64,000 bases of DNA from Paraburkholderia diazotrophica (GTDB lineage: Bacteria > Pseudomonadota > Gammaproteobacteria > Burkholderiales > Burkholderiaceae), in the NCBI RefSeq assembly GCF_900108945.1, contig NZ_FNYE01000036.1:1-64000 (forward strand). Direction: 5' to 3'. A program made the translations under genes and the position numbers. Shown in pieces: positions 51,565 to 60,839 of this stretch (the stretch's first letter is position 1; each line of letters opens with the position of its first letter). The notes under the pieces are model-generated. The model was not told where the DNA came from. It worked only from the letters and a program-made list of their open reading frames with translations, and did not search any database.

Positions 51565-53811
51565 ATGATCAAAAGTTTGTCGCGGATAAAAAAATTCGGT
51601 GTTTTCGAAGACTACGCGAAACCAGCGGGCCTAAACGAGTTTGGCGCGGCCAACATCATCTACGGATGGAATTACTCGGGCAAAACAACGTTGTCGAGGC
51701 TCTTCCAGTGCCTGGAAACCAAGGCGACGCATCCGGACTACCCCGGAGCGCAATTCGCGTTGGTTGACGAAGACGGTTCATCGGTCGATCAATCCAACGT
51801 GGGTGCTTACGGCGGCGTCGCCCGAGTGTTCAACTCGGATTTCGTCGAGAAAAATTTGAGTTGGAACGGAGCAACGTTTCATCCCATTCTGTTGTTGGGC
51901 GAAGACACTATTGAGGCGCAAAGCAAAATCGCGGCGAATGTGAAGCTCATTGAACGGTGCCGGATCGCATACGCGAAGCACCGAAGGTTGAGCGATGAAA
52001 CTGAACAGCGGATGAGCCAAGATCGGACCGCTGCGGCCAAACAGATCAAGATTCGTCTTTCGCTGGTCGAAGCGTTCACTGCTTCGCACCTCAACGCCGT
52101 GCTCGCGGGCCTGGACGCAGGCAAAGCGGCCGAGGCGCGACTCAGCGAAGATGACTTGGCGGCGTGCCTGAAACAAGCCCTCGCCTCGGACAAGGACAAG
52201 CTGGAACCGGTGCCCTTGGTGCGCCTTCACCCGACGCTTTCCGGGTCGATCGCGAAATGCAAGCCGCTGCTTGAAAAAGTACCGCAATTGTCAAGCACGA
52301 TTGATTACCTTAGGGAGAATCCCGCCGTCGCCAATTGGGTCGAGCATGGTCTGACACTGCATGACGACGCGGAAGCCTGCGAATTTTGCGGCGGTGAACT
52401 TGCCAACGAACGCATGGGCGCGCTTCGCGCTCACTTTTCTAAAGATCTCCTCAATTTCAAGAGCGAACTGAGTGCCACCAAGAAGTCTGTCGACGCGTTG
52501 CAGTTGGAGCTGACACCGTTCCAGAAGTCGAGTTTCTACCCAGACTTTCGCGACCGCGCAGGCGAGGCGCATCAAGAGCTGCTGTGCGCGATCGGCACCT
52601 TCAACGATCAAGTTCTCAAACTCTCCGCATCGATGGCTCGCAAGATGGAGTCGACTTTCGAGCAAGTGGAGTTTCCGGAGTTGTCGGATGAGCCCGAGAA
52701 AGACGTGGCGCGACGAGTGGCAGCGTTCAATGAAATCGTCGCGGCGAACAACGCGATCGGCGAGAGTTTTGGCAAGCTGAAAGCCAGCGCGGTGAAAAAA
52801 GCGAAACTGCATTTCGCCGCCGAGTTTTTCGCCACGGAACGTGACTCGGGCGCGGCGAAGCGTCTCGCTCTGCATGTCTCGCATCGCGAAAAGATGGAAA
52901 AGATCGGAAAAGCGTTAAAAGCCGAAAATCTCGAGCTGGAAGCGCAAATCAGCTTCGCGCAAAAAGGCCGAGAGAAGATAAACGCCCGAATCTCGAATCT
53001 ACTCGGGAGTGACGAACTCCACATCGAAGTCGTCAAGGAAGGGGAGTCGGACCGGTTCCGGCTCGCTCGCCGAGAGGCGATCGCGAAAAACCTTAGCGAA
53101 GGGGAAAAGACAGCCATCGCCTTCGCGTTCTTCTTGACAAAGCTAGACGAGCTCGAAGATTTCTCAAAATCGATGATCTACATCGACGACCCTATATCCA
53201 GCTTGGACAGCAATCACATATTCCAAGTCAATTCGATTATTCGAGAAACCTTCTTCAAGCAAGACGAGCCCAAAGGAGAATGGAGGATCGCGTGCGCGCA
53301 GCTTTTCATTTCCACCCACAATTTTGAATTTTTCTCGCTTCTTCGCGAGTTGCCAGCGAAGAACAAAAGACGCTACTTCCAGACGAAGAAACTGTCGCCG
53401 ACTGTTTCAACGTTCACGAATCTTCCCCCCTCGATCCTCAAATATTCTTCGGAGTATCACTATCTTTTTGGCGTGGTTCACAATTTCCACAACAGCCCGG
53501 ACAAAGGCGAGCTGGAAACATTGCTCTCAGTTCCGAACGCAGTGCGACGATTTGTAGAGCTTTACAGCTACGCGCGCATCCCGCATTTCGTCGACGGAAC
53601 CGTCGATCAGCGCGTCGATACCTTGTTTGGAAAGGAGAAGTCGAAACGAATTCTCAAAGTTTTGCATTATTTCAGCCATCTCAACGACATCGAGCGTCTG
53701 TCGAAGAACACAGACCTGATTTGTGACATCGAGCATGTCGTCGCTGATCTTTTCGAGTTGCTCGAAAAGGACCCGTTGCACTACGATGCCTTGAAGGCCT
53801 CTCTCGCGTGA
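51565..53811 (+). CDS. AAA_13 family ATPase (PrrC/RloC-like architecture)
   Basis: A 748-residue protein. Walker A NIIYGWNYSGKTTLSRLF is near residues 30-47. A coiled middle carries CEFCGG (about residue 272), a possible zinc hook as in RloC. The ABC signature is NLSEGEKTAIAFAF and Walker B MIYIDDPISSLDSNHIF. The C-terminal part has RRFVELYSYARIPHF, where PrrC/RloC anticodon nucleases keep an R-xxx-E motif. The later His is not clear, so nuclease activity is only possible. It stands alone, 250 bases after the YhaN-like gene. Defence or stress function is likely but unproven. Confidence 0.78.
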   Translation: MIKSLSRIKKFGVFEDYAKPAGLNEFGAANIIYGWNYSGKTTLSRLFQCLETKATHPDYPGAQFALVDEDGSSVDQSNVGAYGGVARVFNSDFVEKNLSWNGATFHPILLLGEDTIEAQSKIAANVKLIERCRIAYAKHRRLSDETEQRMSQDRTAAAKQIKIRLSLVEAFTASHLNAVLAGLDAGKAAEARLSEDDLAACLKQALASDKDKLEPVPLVRLHPTLSGSIAKCKPLLEKVPQLSSTIDYLRENPAVANWVEHGLTLHDDAEACEFCGGELANERMGALRAHFSKDLLNFKSELSATKKSVDALQLELTPFQKSSFYPDFRDRAGEAHQELLCAIGTFNDQVLKLSASMARKMESTFEQVEFPELSDEPEKDVARRVAAFNEIVAANNAIGESFGKLKASAVKKAKLHFAAEFFATERDSGAAKRLALHVSHREKMEKIGKALKAENLELEAQISFAQKGREKINARISNLLGSDELHIEVVKEGESDRFRLARREAIAKNLSEGEKTAIAFAFFLTKLDELEDFSKSMIYIDDPISSLDSNHIFQVNSIIRETFFKQDEPKGEWRIACAQLFISTHNFEFFSLLRELPAKNKRRYFQTKKLSPTVSTFTNLPPSILKYSSEYHYLFGVVHNFHNSPDKGELETLLSVPNAVRRFVELYSYARIPHFVDGTVDQRVDTLFGKEKSKRILKVLHYFSHLNDIERLSKNTDLICDIEHVVADLFELLEKDPLHYDALKASLA

Positions 53812-54125
53812 TCGACGATTGTCGCGCGTGTGGCCGAAGAGCGGCTTCTCGCGCTGTCGCGAGGCCCGCCGTTAACTCAAAGCTAACCAGGCGTGGTGGC
53901 CGAAGACTACGTGATCGCACAAGCTGCGAACATCAGGCGTAGCGAATTCGACTTGGCGATTTCTGAACCGGCGTCGCCACCTCGCCCGCTTGCCATCTTC
54001 GCTTCAAGGCCGTTTGATTGGCCACCATTACGGAATGGAACGGGATAAAGGCGGGCGCGCGGCGAACGCCCGCGCGCTTGACATAAAAACCGCTGGCGGG
54101 CTCGACAGTGTAGAAGCTTTTTAGT
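53812..54125. other. Gap between the AAA_13 gene and the ISNCY element
   Basis: About 310 bases without a supportable gene. One GATTGTCGCGC at about 53818 matches the IS21-end repeat of 1.3-1.6 kb, but a single copy is probably chance. Confidence 0.4.
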
Positions 54126-55708
54126 AATGTCCGATTCAGGCTAATTAGAAATGTCCGATTTTTGCCTCCTTAGGCTCACGCTGTCGCGATGCGTCGACCC
54201 GGGGGTGAATCATGAATGGGCGTGGTCTGATCACGGCGAGCATGCGCGAACTGGAACGAGTCAAGGTCATCGAGGCGGTCATTGAAGGCCGCCTGCGCTG
54301 CTTTGGCAGCCGAGCGGCTGGATCTTTGTGAGCGGCAGATCAGCCGGCTGTGCCGGCGTTATGAGGCCGATGGTCCAGCCGGACTGGTGTCGGGCAAGCG
54401 TGGCAAGCCGAGCAATCGTGAACTGCCCATCGATCTGCGTGCGCGGGCCATGGCGCTCGTGCGTGAGCGCTACGCCGACTTTGGTCCGACGCTGGCGCGC
54501 GAGAAGCTGGACGAATGCCACGGCATCCGGCTGTGCAAGGAAACGGTGCGCCAACTGATGACCCAGGCCGGCCTGTGGGTGCCGCGCAAGCAGCGCCCGC
54601 CGAAGATTCACCAGCCGCGGGCCCGGCGCGCGTGCCTGGGCGAACTGGTGCAGATCGACGGCAGCGACCACCGCTGGTTCGAGGACCGGGCACCGGCCTG
54701 CACGCTGCTGGTGTATGTCGACGATGCGACCAGCCGCCTGATGACGCTGCACTTTACGGCCACGGAGTCGACCTTCAGCTACTTTGAGGCGACGCGGGCG
54801 TACATCGAACGCCATGGCAAGCCGGTGGCGTTCTACAGCGACCGTGCCAGCGTCTTCCGGCCAACGTACAGCCGCACCGGCGCGCGCGGCATCACGCAGT
54901 TTGGCCGGGCGATGTACGAGCTGAATATCGACACCTTCTGCGCGAATTCAAGCCCCGCCAAGGGGCGCGTGGAGCGCGCCCATCTCACGCTGCAGGACCG
55001 GCTCGTGAAGGAGTTGCGGCTGCACGGCATCCAGACCATGGAAGCGGCGAATGCCTGGGCGCCCGCCTTCATGGCCGCCTACAACGCGCGCTTTGCGAAG
55101 CCACCGCGGAGCACGTTCGACGCGCACCGGCCGCTACGCGCGGACGAGAATCTCGACACGATCCTGACGTGGCGGGTGGTGCGCAAGGTGTCGGAATCGC
55201 TGACCGTGCTGAATGACCTCATGATCTGGCTGCTGGAGGACACACCGGCTACGCGCCGACTGATCGGCCGCCACATCGACGTGTGGGAGTATCCGGACGG
55301 ACGCATTGAACTGCGTGCCGGTGGCGTCGCGCTGCCCTGTGTCGCGTTCGATGAGCTCGCCGAAATCGACCAGGGGGCCGTGATCGGGCACAAGCGGCTG
55401 GGCCATGCGCTGCAGGTCGCCCAGGCGCTGCAGGCGCAGCGCGACAATCGCCGGATATCCGGTTCGCCGTCGCGCACGAACCGCGGTGAACCGGTGCGCC
55501 CGAAGGCGCGGCGGCCCGGCACGCGGAAGCCGCGCGAAGTGACGCTCGAGGACTGGAATGCGGCGGTAAGGGGGATCCATCGGAACCCGGCAGGCTCGGT
55601 GCTAAAACCCCCTCCAGACAGATAAAAAGGACTGCAAAACAACCAATAACTACAACCCAAAACCGATCTCAACCCCGACATCTGTATTTAGCCGGAGCCC
55701 CGACATTT
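54126..55708 (+). mobile_element. ISNCY-type insertion sequence with imperfect compound ends
   Basis: The left end begins AATGTCCGATTCAGGCTAA and the complement of the right end reads AATGTCGGGGCTCCGGCTAA. Both are followed about 28 bases in from the start by a second ATGTCSGR copy. So each end carries two copies of the same motif in equal spacing, as expected for transposase sites. The single transposase gene is frameshifted. A target duplication is not evident. The right end abuts a GACA microsatellite at 55721. Confidence 0.7.
54212..55625 (+). pseudogene. ISNCY-family transposase, frameshifted near its start
   Basis: It starts MNGRGLITASMRELERVKVI at 54212 and reads to EGRLR. The protein then continues in another frame as LAAERLDLCERQISRLCRRY to 55625. 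The indel lies at about 54290-54305. The second frame has a complete rve-type DDE core: D in GELVQIDGSDHRWFEDRAP, D in FYSDRASVFRP and E in AKGRVERAHLTLQDRLVKE. The helix-turn-helix lies at the break. Joined length would be about 470 residues, normal for the family. It is probably inactive as written. Confidence 0.82.
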
Positions 55709-55720
55709 CAAAATAGCCTT

Positions 55721-55796
<76 letters not shown>

Positions 55797-56055
55797 TGAC
55801 ATGGCAGACAGACAACAACAGACAGATAACAGGCAAACGTCGAGCCGCTTGCGCCCGATGAACGCGGACGGCTCGAGAGTCCTGCCAGCAAATGGCGTCG
55901 TTCCGGGCGTCCGCGGCTGCATCATCTGATGGTCGTGCAAATTCTTGCGTCACGGTGACCACCGTTTCCCGTCTCACTGGGGCATCATGCAATTCGGCGC
56001 AAATCCAGACGGCCTGGCGCTCACGACGGATCGGCCGATCGACGCCGCCAACGAC

Positions 56056-57450
56056 TTACAACAGGACCGCCTGCTGTAAAAGCTCCAGGGCTTTCAATTC
56101 GTCCAGCCGACCCGTGCGTGCCTTACCCGCCAGCGTCTTGATCAATGCTTCTGCTATCGGTGCAATACCGTGGAGATTGTCCAGGCTGGTCACGGTGGCG
56201 AAGGGGAGTGGAGCCGGACTTTGCTGCGGGTGCGCGGAGACGGGCAACGATTCGGGCATCGACCCGGAGGGTGCAGATGTGGCTGCCGGCACCGCTTCAT
56301 CCTTTTCATCGAATGAACGGCTGGCAAGGTCCTCGGAGGAATCATTGACATCAGCTCGCGGGCTGACGACGATCGTCTCCGTGTCTTCCGCGACGTCCGC
56401 CGAAACAGGTGCGGGGCTTTCCGATGCATCCAGGGCGGTCGCACGCACGCGCCTCGTGCGCACTTTCCCGTCGACGAGATTCCCCCGTACACCATCGTTC
56501 GTTGCTGGCGCAGGCGACTCATGTTGTTGAACGGATGCGCGACCGCGTGGAGCAGGCGTAAGCAGACGCGACACTGACTCTGGAATGTCGGCTTCCGTGC
56601 GCGGACTGTCTAACCAGCCAGCTGGCAATCCGAGTCGCTCCGTGAACCGGTTTGTTTCCAAACTGTCCATGCGCTTCTTGCCATGTAGACGATCGGCGAT
56701 GTTGAATCCACTCATCTCCATGACCACGCCGAGTCTGACTTTCGATCCGTTGCGACTGGTGAGAAGGTGGAGGTTGGCGCGTCGGATATTTTCCACCTCG
56801 GCGCTGTCGCTCAATGCTAGCGGCTGCTGTTGCGGCGTTTTAGGCGGCTTGTTTGTCGGACGCGAAGCTTTAACCGGCACTCCTGGTTTGGGCTGTTCGG
56901 GCTTTCCGCTTCGACTATTCTTGACGGTTCTCGGCGAACCGCCAGCTACTTTCTTTGGCATTTGCGCTTCCTCGGACAAACTATCCTCAGGAACTGGTTG
57001 CTGGTCGACGCTCCTGGCAGGAGCCGGCTCAAGTGCTTCGGCCTCTGCGTCGAATCCTTCATCGATCTGGACGAAGTCGAGCGGTGACTTCAGACGGGCG
57101 ATGGTCTCGGCCGCGAGCGCAGGATTGGGCTGGTCAAAAAAGCCGTGCGGTAACCCGAGCGTGGTTTCCATGTGAAAGGCGGTCTCGGGCGTGAACCGCT
57201 CGCCTTTCATCAGTTCGGCCACGCGCGTCATGCTCGATTCGAGTGCAATGGCGATATTCTCTGCGCCTACCGCATCGACCAGAAACTGAAACGATCGTGT
57301 TTTGAAGATGGAGGCAGTCTGGGCGGGGTCTCGGGGCGGCGCCTTCACATACGGAGGTCCCGGCCGTTGGGGTGGAGGCTTTTTCTCGTGGTGAGGTTGG
57401 CGTTGGCCGTTGCGCCGGGATCCCGCATATCGCCCGCGGGCTTGACTCAT
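56056..57450 (-). CDS. Hypothetical protein with two repeated helix-turn-helix-like domains
   Basis: From ATG 57450 (GGAG nine bases upstream) it has 464 residues. A basic, Pro/Gln-rich start (PPPQRPGPPYVKAPP) precedes domain 1 (about residues 45-110: FLVDAVGAENIAIALESS, ELMKGERFTPETAFHMETT, LGLPHGFFDQP). Domain 2 (about 225-290) repeats the pattern: VRLGVVMEMSGFNIADRLHG, KKRMDSLETNRFTERLG and LPAGWLDSP. Both look like lambda-type helix-turn-helix domains ending LGLP.G..D. Long acidic, Pro/Ala-rich linkers follow, and a helical C-terminus. The family has no name I know. DNA binding is inferred. Confidence 0.65.
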   Translation of the reverse strand: MSQARGRYAGSRRNGQRQPHHEKKPPPQRPGPPYVKAPPRDPAQTASIFKTRSFQFLVDAVGAENIAIALESSMTRVAELMKGERFTPETAFHMETTLGLPHGFFDQPNPALAAETIARLKSPLDFVQIDEGFDAEAEALEPAPARSVDQQPVPEDSLSEEAQMPKKVAGGSPRTVKNSRSGKPEQPKPGVPVKASRPTNKPPKTPQQQPLALSDSAEVENIRRANLHLLTSRNGSKVRLGVVMEMSGFNIADRLHGKKRMDSLETNRFTERLGLPAGWLDSPRTEADIPESVSRLLTPAPRGRASVQQHESPAPATNDGVRGNLVDGKVRTRRVRATALDASESPAPVSADVAEDTETIVVSPRADVNDSSEDLASRSFDEKDEAVPAATSAPSGSMPESLPVSAHPQQSPAPLPFATVTSLDNLHGIAPIAEALIKTLAGKARTGRLDELKALELLQQAVLL

Positions 57451-57655
57451 AAAATACGGCTCCATGCGACGTTGATTCTGGACATGCTGATTATAGACGA
57501 GGCGATGTCGGGATTCGACGCCGTCCTCATGCTGTCACATTTTGGGATTAAGCTCTTCGCCCTCGGTAGTCAGCCAACGGTCGTGGGCGTCATGCAGCGC
57601 CCGTCGCCGTAAAACCTGGCGACCGGCGTTTCTCTCTTTGCGTCAGGAGCATCCC

Positions 57656-57877
57656 GTGTTGAGCGCCCACGAATTCGCAACATTGATGCTGGTCAAGGAC
57701 TCCGCCGATCACATTGCTGATCGGGAAGAGCTTGGTGCGTTGCTTGAACGCCAGCTTGTTGCACTGGAGCGACGTGCGGGCGGAGCAGTGCGCCCTCGCA
57801 TCACCGAGGACGGAGAGTCGCTTCTCCGCAACCTTGCCTTTATTAATAATGCGAAATATCCGTCGGGCGCCGCCTGA
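57656..57877 (+). CDS. Small hypothetical protein
   Basis: A 73-residue protein from GTG 57656, chosen because CAGGAG ends six bases upstream. The frame is open to 57542 but that part lacks protein character. The sequence LSAHEFATLMLVKDSADHI, followed by LGALLERQLVALERRAGG, looks like a compact two- or three-helix domain ending in a small wing (VRPRITEDGESLLRNL), possibly a winged-helix DNA-binding protein. It is convergent with the Sel1-like gene 36 bases downstream. Confidence 0.6.
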   Translation: MLSAHEFATLMLVKDSADHIADREELGALLERQLVALERRAGGAVRPRITEDGESLLRNLAFINNAKYPSGAA

Positions 57878-57913
57878 AATCTGCCAGCCGCACGACTGGC
57901 GGGCGGCAGGAAC

Positions 57914-58534
57914 TCAACGCAGCGCTTCCAGGCGGCGTTGGCAACATTTGTCGTCGCCACCGCGTCGATAGCTCTGCATGGCCTTTGTGCGATCCGGAAT
58001 GAATCCGTTGTCGTCCGCGCCCCACAGGCCTTCCCAGAAAAGCCCGAGATTATGTGCCGCGGCCTTGTGGCCCAGTTCAATGGCCTGCTCGTAGAGCGAT
58101 CGCGCACGGCTCACATCAACATGCATACCCCGCCCGAGCCGTGCACTATCGGCCAGCGCGGCAGCGGACATGCCGCGCAGACGACTGTCCGCGGTTTCAT
58201 CTTTCATCACATCGTCGAGAATCGCGTTCCCGGTCTCGAAGTCCGCCTCACCTCCTGTGGCCGTAACCAGGGAAATGGCCATCGCTACCCGCCAGGCCGG
58301 ATGACGGTTCACCCCGATGCGCTCGAGTAACCAGCGGCCCAGACAAGCCGCGCCATCCAGTGTGCTGGTCAGGAGCGCGTTCGCGATCGCGGCGAGCGAC
58401 TCGGGTGACAGGAATCCCGTCTTGTTAGCAGCGAGGACATGACGGGAGAATTTCTCAACATCAAGAGAGGGCTCAGCGCGACGCAACTGATGCCATTCAC
58501 GCTCGATTGTGCCAACCCAGCTTTCCATCTGCAT
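57914..58534 (-). CDS. Sel1/TPR-repeat-like protein
   Basis: From ATG 58534 (AAAGGG nine bases upstream) it has 206 residues. Starts at 58588 or 58594 would add 18-20 residues. It is helical throughout. The C-terminal part has Sel1-type repeats (LRGMSAAALADSARLGRGMH with DVSRARSLYEQAIELGHKAA, then HNLGLFWEGLWG and DRTKAMQSYRRGGD). Such repeats bind partner proteins. There is no signal peptide, so it is probably cytoplasmic. No partner gene is evident. Confidence 0.65.
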   Translation of the reverse strand: MQMESWVGTIEREWHQLRRAEPSLDVEKFSRHVLAANKTGFLSPESLAAIANALLTSTLDGAACLGRWLLERIGVNRHPAWRVAMAISLVTATGGEADFETGNAILDDVMKDETADSRLRGMSAAALADSARLGRGMHVDVSRARSLYEQAIELGHKAAAHNLGLFWEGLWGADDNGFIPDRTKAMQSYRRGGDDKCCQRRLEALR

Positions 58535-58704
58535 GGTGAGCGACCCTTTGGTGAAGAACGCACCCCATTGTAGCTCACCATTTTCCATTCGCAATGCCCA
58601 TTCGCGCGTCTAACTAAGCCTGATGACGACGCGGCCGTAAACAGCTCACAAGGGATTTTTTTGAACTGGCCTCTTCTAAGTATCACGTTCGTGCGCTGGG
58701 GAAA

Positions 58705-58737
58705 TGTTGCATATCCGACAATGTCGGATATGCAACA
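58705..58737. promoter_or_regulatory. Perfect 15-base inverted repeat (operator-like palindrome)
   Basis: Two 15-base arms that begin TGTTGCATATCCGAC pair perfectly around a three-base AAT loop. No T-run follows on either strand, so a terminator is unlikely. The symmetry and the GCATAT/ATATGC core suggest a binding site for a dimeric regulator, or a small hairpin element. It lies 170 bases upstream of the Sel1-like gene start and about 560 bases upstream of tmoA. The 58535-59206 stretch otherwise holds only the IS remnant. Confidence 0.6.
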
Positions 58738-58977
58738 CTGCAGTTGCCGTGACAAGGCGAATTAAGGAGGCGGATTTAGCTTATGCTGCAAGCCGCCTAA
58801 CTCCGCCCAACGCATATCAACTCGATGCTCATTGAGCACTTGGCGGGCAGCGTGGGGCCGCGCTTGGCGAAACGGCGATTAACGGCCTTTACGGCCGAAG
58901 TCACTCATTTCGTGAAACCGCGAAAACTGTCAAGCTTACCATCTCGAAGCTCGTGTCGCAGTAAGGCGCTGGGGTAA

Positions 58978-59193
58978 GATTCACAGCCGCATTTGACGAT
59001 TAAACAACGGCGAAACCGAAGAAGATACTGCCTCCGAGCGTCGCTACGGTGCTCAAACGCTGTCATCACCCAGCGGATGCGGCCCTGCTGTGCGTGGGGC
59101 GCTGCGCGTCCGACTCCCCAAGCGTGCGCAATCTCGTGTTCCACGTTCGCTTCGCCGCGATTCATAGATTTTTCGCCGCAGCCGCCAAGAAAG
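58978..59193 (+). pseudogene. Transposase remnant (IS6-type N-terminus), left flank of the tmo genes
   Basis: From GATTCAC at 58978 the sequence encodes a broken peptide, SVATVLKRCHHPADAALLCV, then FAAIHRFFAAAAKKE. The first part resembles the start of IS6-family transposases (VATVLKR.HYP.DVILLCVRW). The same blocks occur in inverted orientation at 63822-63980. There is no intact gene. It ends just before the sigma-54 promoter of tmoA. Confidence 0.5.
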
Positions 59194-59206
59194 AAACACC
59201 GCGCAT

Positions 59207-59222
59207 TGGCATTGACCTTGCT
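59207..59222 (+). promoter_or_regulatory. Sigma-54 (-24/-12) promoter of the tmo operon
   Basis: TGGCATTGACCTTGCT has GG at 59208-59209 and GC at 59220-59221, separated by exactly ten bases, and close agreement with TGGCAC-N5-TTGCW. Transcription would start near 59233, about 60 bases before tmoA. Toluene/phenol monooxygenase operons are typically driven by sigma-54 with an XylR/TbuT-class activator. No such activator gene is in the window. Confidence 0.72.
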
Positions 59223-59294
59223 TTCAAGGGTCGCCCGGCGCAGTGCATATCGTGCCGGGCGACACATTGTCCATTCCAGCAGGGGGACATCACG

Positions 59295-60839
59295 ATGGCG
59301 TTACTGGAACGAGCGGCATGGTATGACATTGCACGTGCCACCAACTGGACTTCAAGCTATGTGGCGGAGTCGGAGCTCTTTCCCGATCTTATGTCTGGGG
59401 CACAAGGCATTCCCATGGCGAGCTGGGAAACCTACGACGAGCCATACAAGACGTCATATCCCGAGTATGTGCGCGTGCAGCGCGAGAAAGACGCCGGCGC
59501 CTACTCGGTGAAGGGCGCGCTTGAGCGCAGCCGCATGTTCGAGGACGCCGATCCGGGCTGGCTGTCCATTCTGAAGGCGCACTACGGTGCAATTGCGCTC
59601 GGCGAATATGCGGCGATGAGCGCGGAGGCCCGAATGGCACGTTTCGGCCGTGCGCCCGGCATGCGCAACATGGCCACCTTCGGCATGCTCGACGAGAACC
59701 GTCATGGCCAGTTGCAGCTCTACTTTCCTCACGACTACTGCCCCAAGGATCGCCAGTTCGATTGGGCCCACAAGGCGTACCACACTAACGAGTGGGGTGC
59801 GATTGCCGCGCGCAGCGCGTTCGATGATCTGTTCATGTCGCGCAGTGCAATCGAAATCGCGGTCATGCTCACCTTCGCGTTCGAAACGGGTTTTACCAAC
59901 ATGCAGTTTCTCGGCCTCGCGGCCGATGCTGCCGAAGCGGGCGACTTCACCTTTGCAAGCCTGATCTCCAGCATTCAGACTGACGAGTCGCGCCATGCGC
60001 AAATCGGCGGCCCCGCATTGCAGATCCTGATCGCCAACGGCCGCAAAGAGCAGGCCCAAAAGCTCGTTGACATCGCCATCGCGCGCGCTTGGCGTCTGTT
60101 CTGCCTGCTCACGGGCTCGTCGATGGATTACGCCACGCCGCCCGTGCACCGCAAACAGTCGTTCAAGGAATTCATGCGGGAGTGGATCGTAGGCCAGTTC
60201 GAACGCACGCTGATCGACCTCGGACTCGACCTGCCGTGGTACTGGGCGCAGATGATCAACGAGGTCGACTACCAGCACCACGCCTATCAATTGAGTATCT
60301 GGTTCTGGCGGCCTACTGTCTGGTGGAATCCTGCTGCCGGCATGACGCCTGAGTGCCGCGACTGGCTCGAAGAAAAATATCCCGGCTGGAACGACACGTT
60401 CGGCAAGGCGTGGGACGTCATCATCGATAACCTGCTCGCCGGCAAGCCCGAACTCACTGTTCCGGAGACGCTGCCGATCATCTGCAACATGAGCCAGCTG
60501 CCCATTTGCGCGATCCCTGGCAATGGCTGGAATGTGAAGGACTATCCACTCGACTACAACGGCCGCACATATCACTTCAACTCGGAAATCGATCGCTGGG
60601 TGTTCCAGCAGGACCCCGTTCGCTACCGCGATCACCTCACGCTCGTCGATCGCTTCTTGGCCGGGCAGATCCAGCCGCCTGACCTGACGGGCGCGTTGAA
60701 GTACATGGGGCTCGCACCGGGCGAAATCGGCGACGACGCGCACCACTACGCGTGGGTCGAAACGTACCGCGACAAGCGTTACGAAAAGAGCCGTGAAGCG
60801 GCGATTCAATGGAGGACGACATGGCTCTTTTCCCTGTGA
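59295..60839 (+). CDS. tmoA: Toluene/benzene monooxygenase hydroxylase alpha subunit (diiron)
   Basis: From ATG 59295, behind AGGGGG, the protein has 514 residues, close to TmoA/TbuA1/TouA. The two diiron ExxH motifs are MLDENRHGQLQLY and QTDESRHAQIGG, each with its helix partners (ALGEYAAM and MREWIVGQFERTL). The hydroxylase adds one oxygen atom to an aromatic ring. Its partners TmoB, C, D and E follow directly. A frame open to 59049 runs through the IS remnant and promoter and is not part of the gene. It overlaps tmoB by 19 bases. Confidence 0.95.
   Translation: MALLERAAWYDIARATNWTSSYVAESELFPDLMSGAQGIPMASWETYDEPYKTSYPEYVRVQREKDAGAYSVKGALERSRMFEDADPGWLSILKAHYGAIALGEYAAMSAEARMARFGRAPGMRNMATFGMLDENRHGQLQLYFPHDYCPKDRQFDWAHKAYHTNEWGAIAARSAFDDLFMSRSAIEIAVMLTFAFETGFTNMQFLGLAADAAEAGDFTFASLISSIQTDESRHAQIGGPALQILIANGRKEQAQKLVDIAIARAWRLFCLLTGSSMDYATPPVHRKQSFKEFMREWIVGQFERTLIDLGLDLPWYWAQMINEVDYQHHAYQLSIWFWRPTVWWNPAAGMTPECRDWLEEKYPGWNDTFGKAWDVIIDNLLAGKPELTVPETLPIICNMSQLPICAIPGNGWNVKDYPLDYNGRTYHFNSEIDRWVFQQDPVRYRDHLTLVDRFLAGQIQPPDLTGALKYMGLAPGEIGDDAHHYAWVETYRDKRYEKSREAAIQWRTTWLFSL

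Noticed and set aside
53815..53830. IS21-end-like motif GATTGTCGCGC near 53818
   Set aside because: A single 11-base match without companion repeats or transposase nearby is likely chance.
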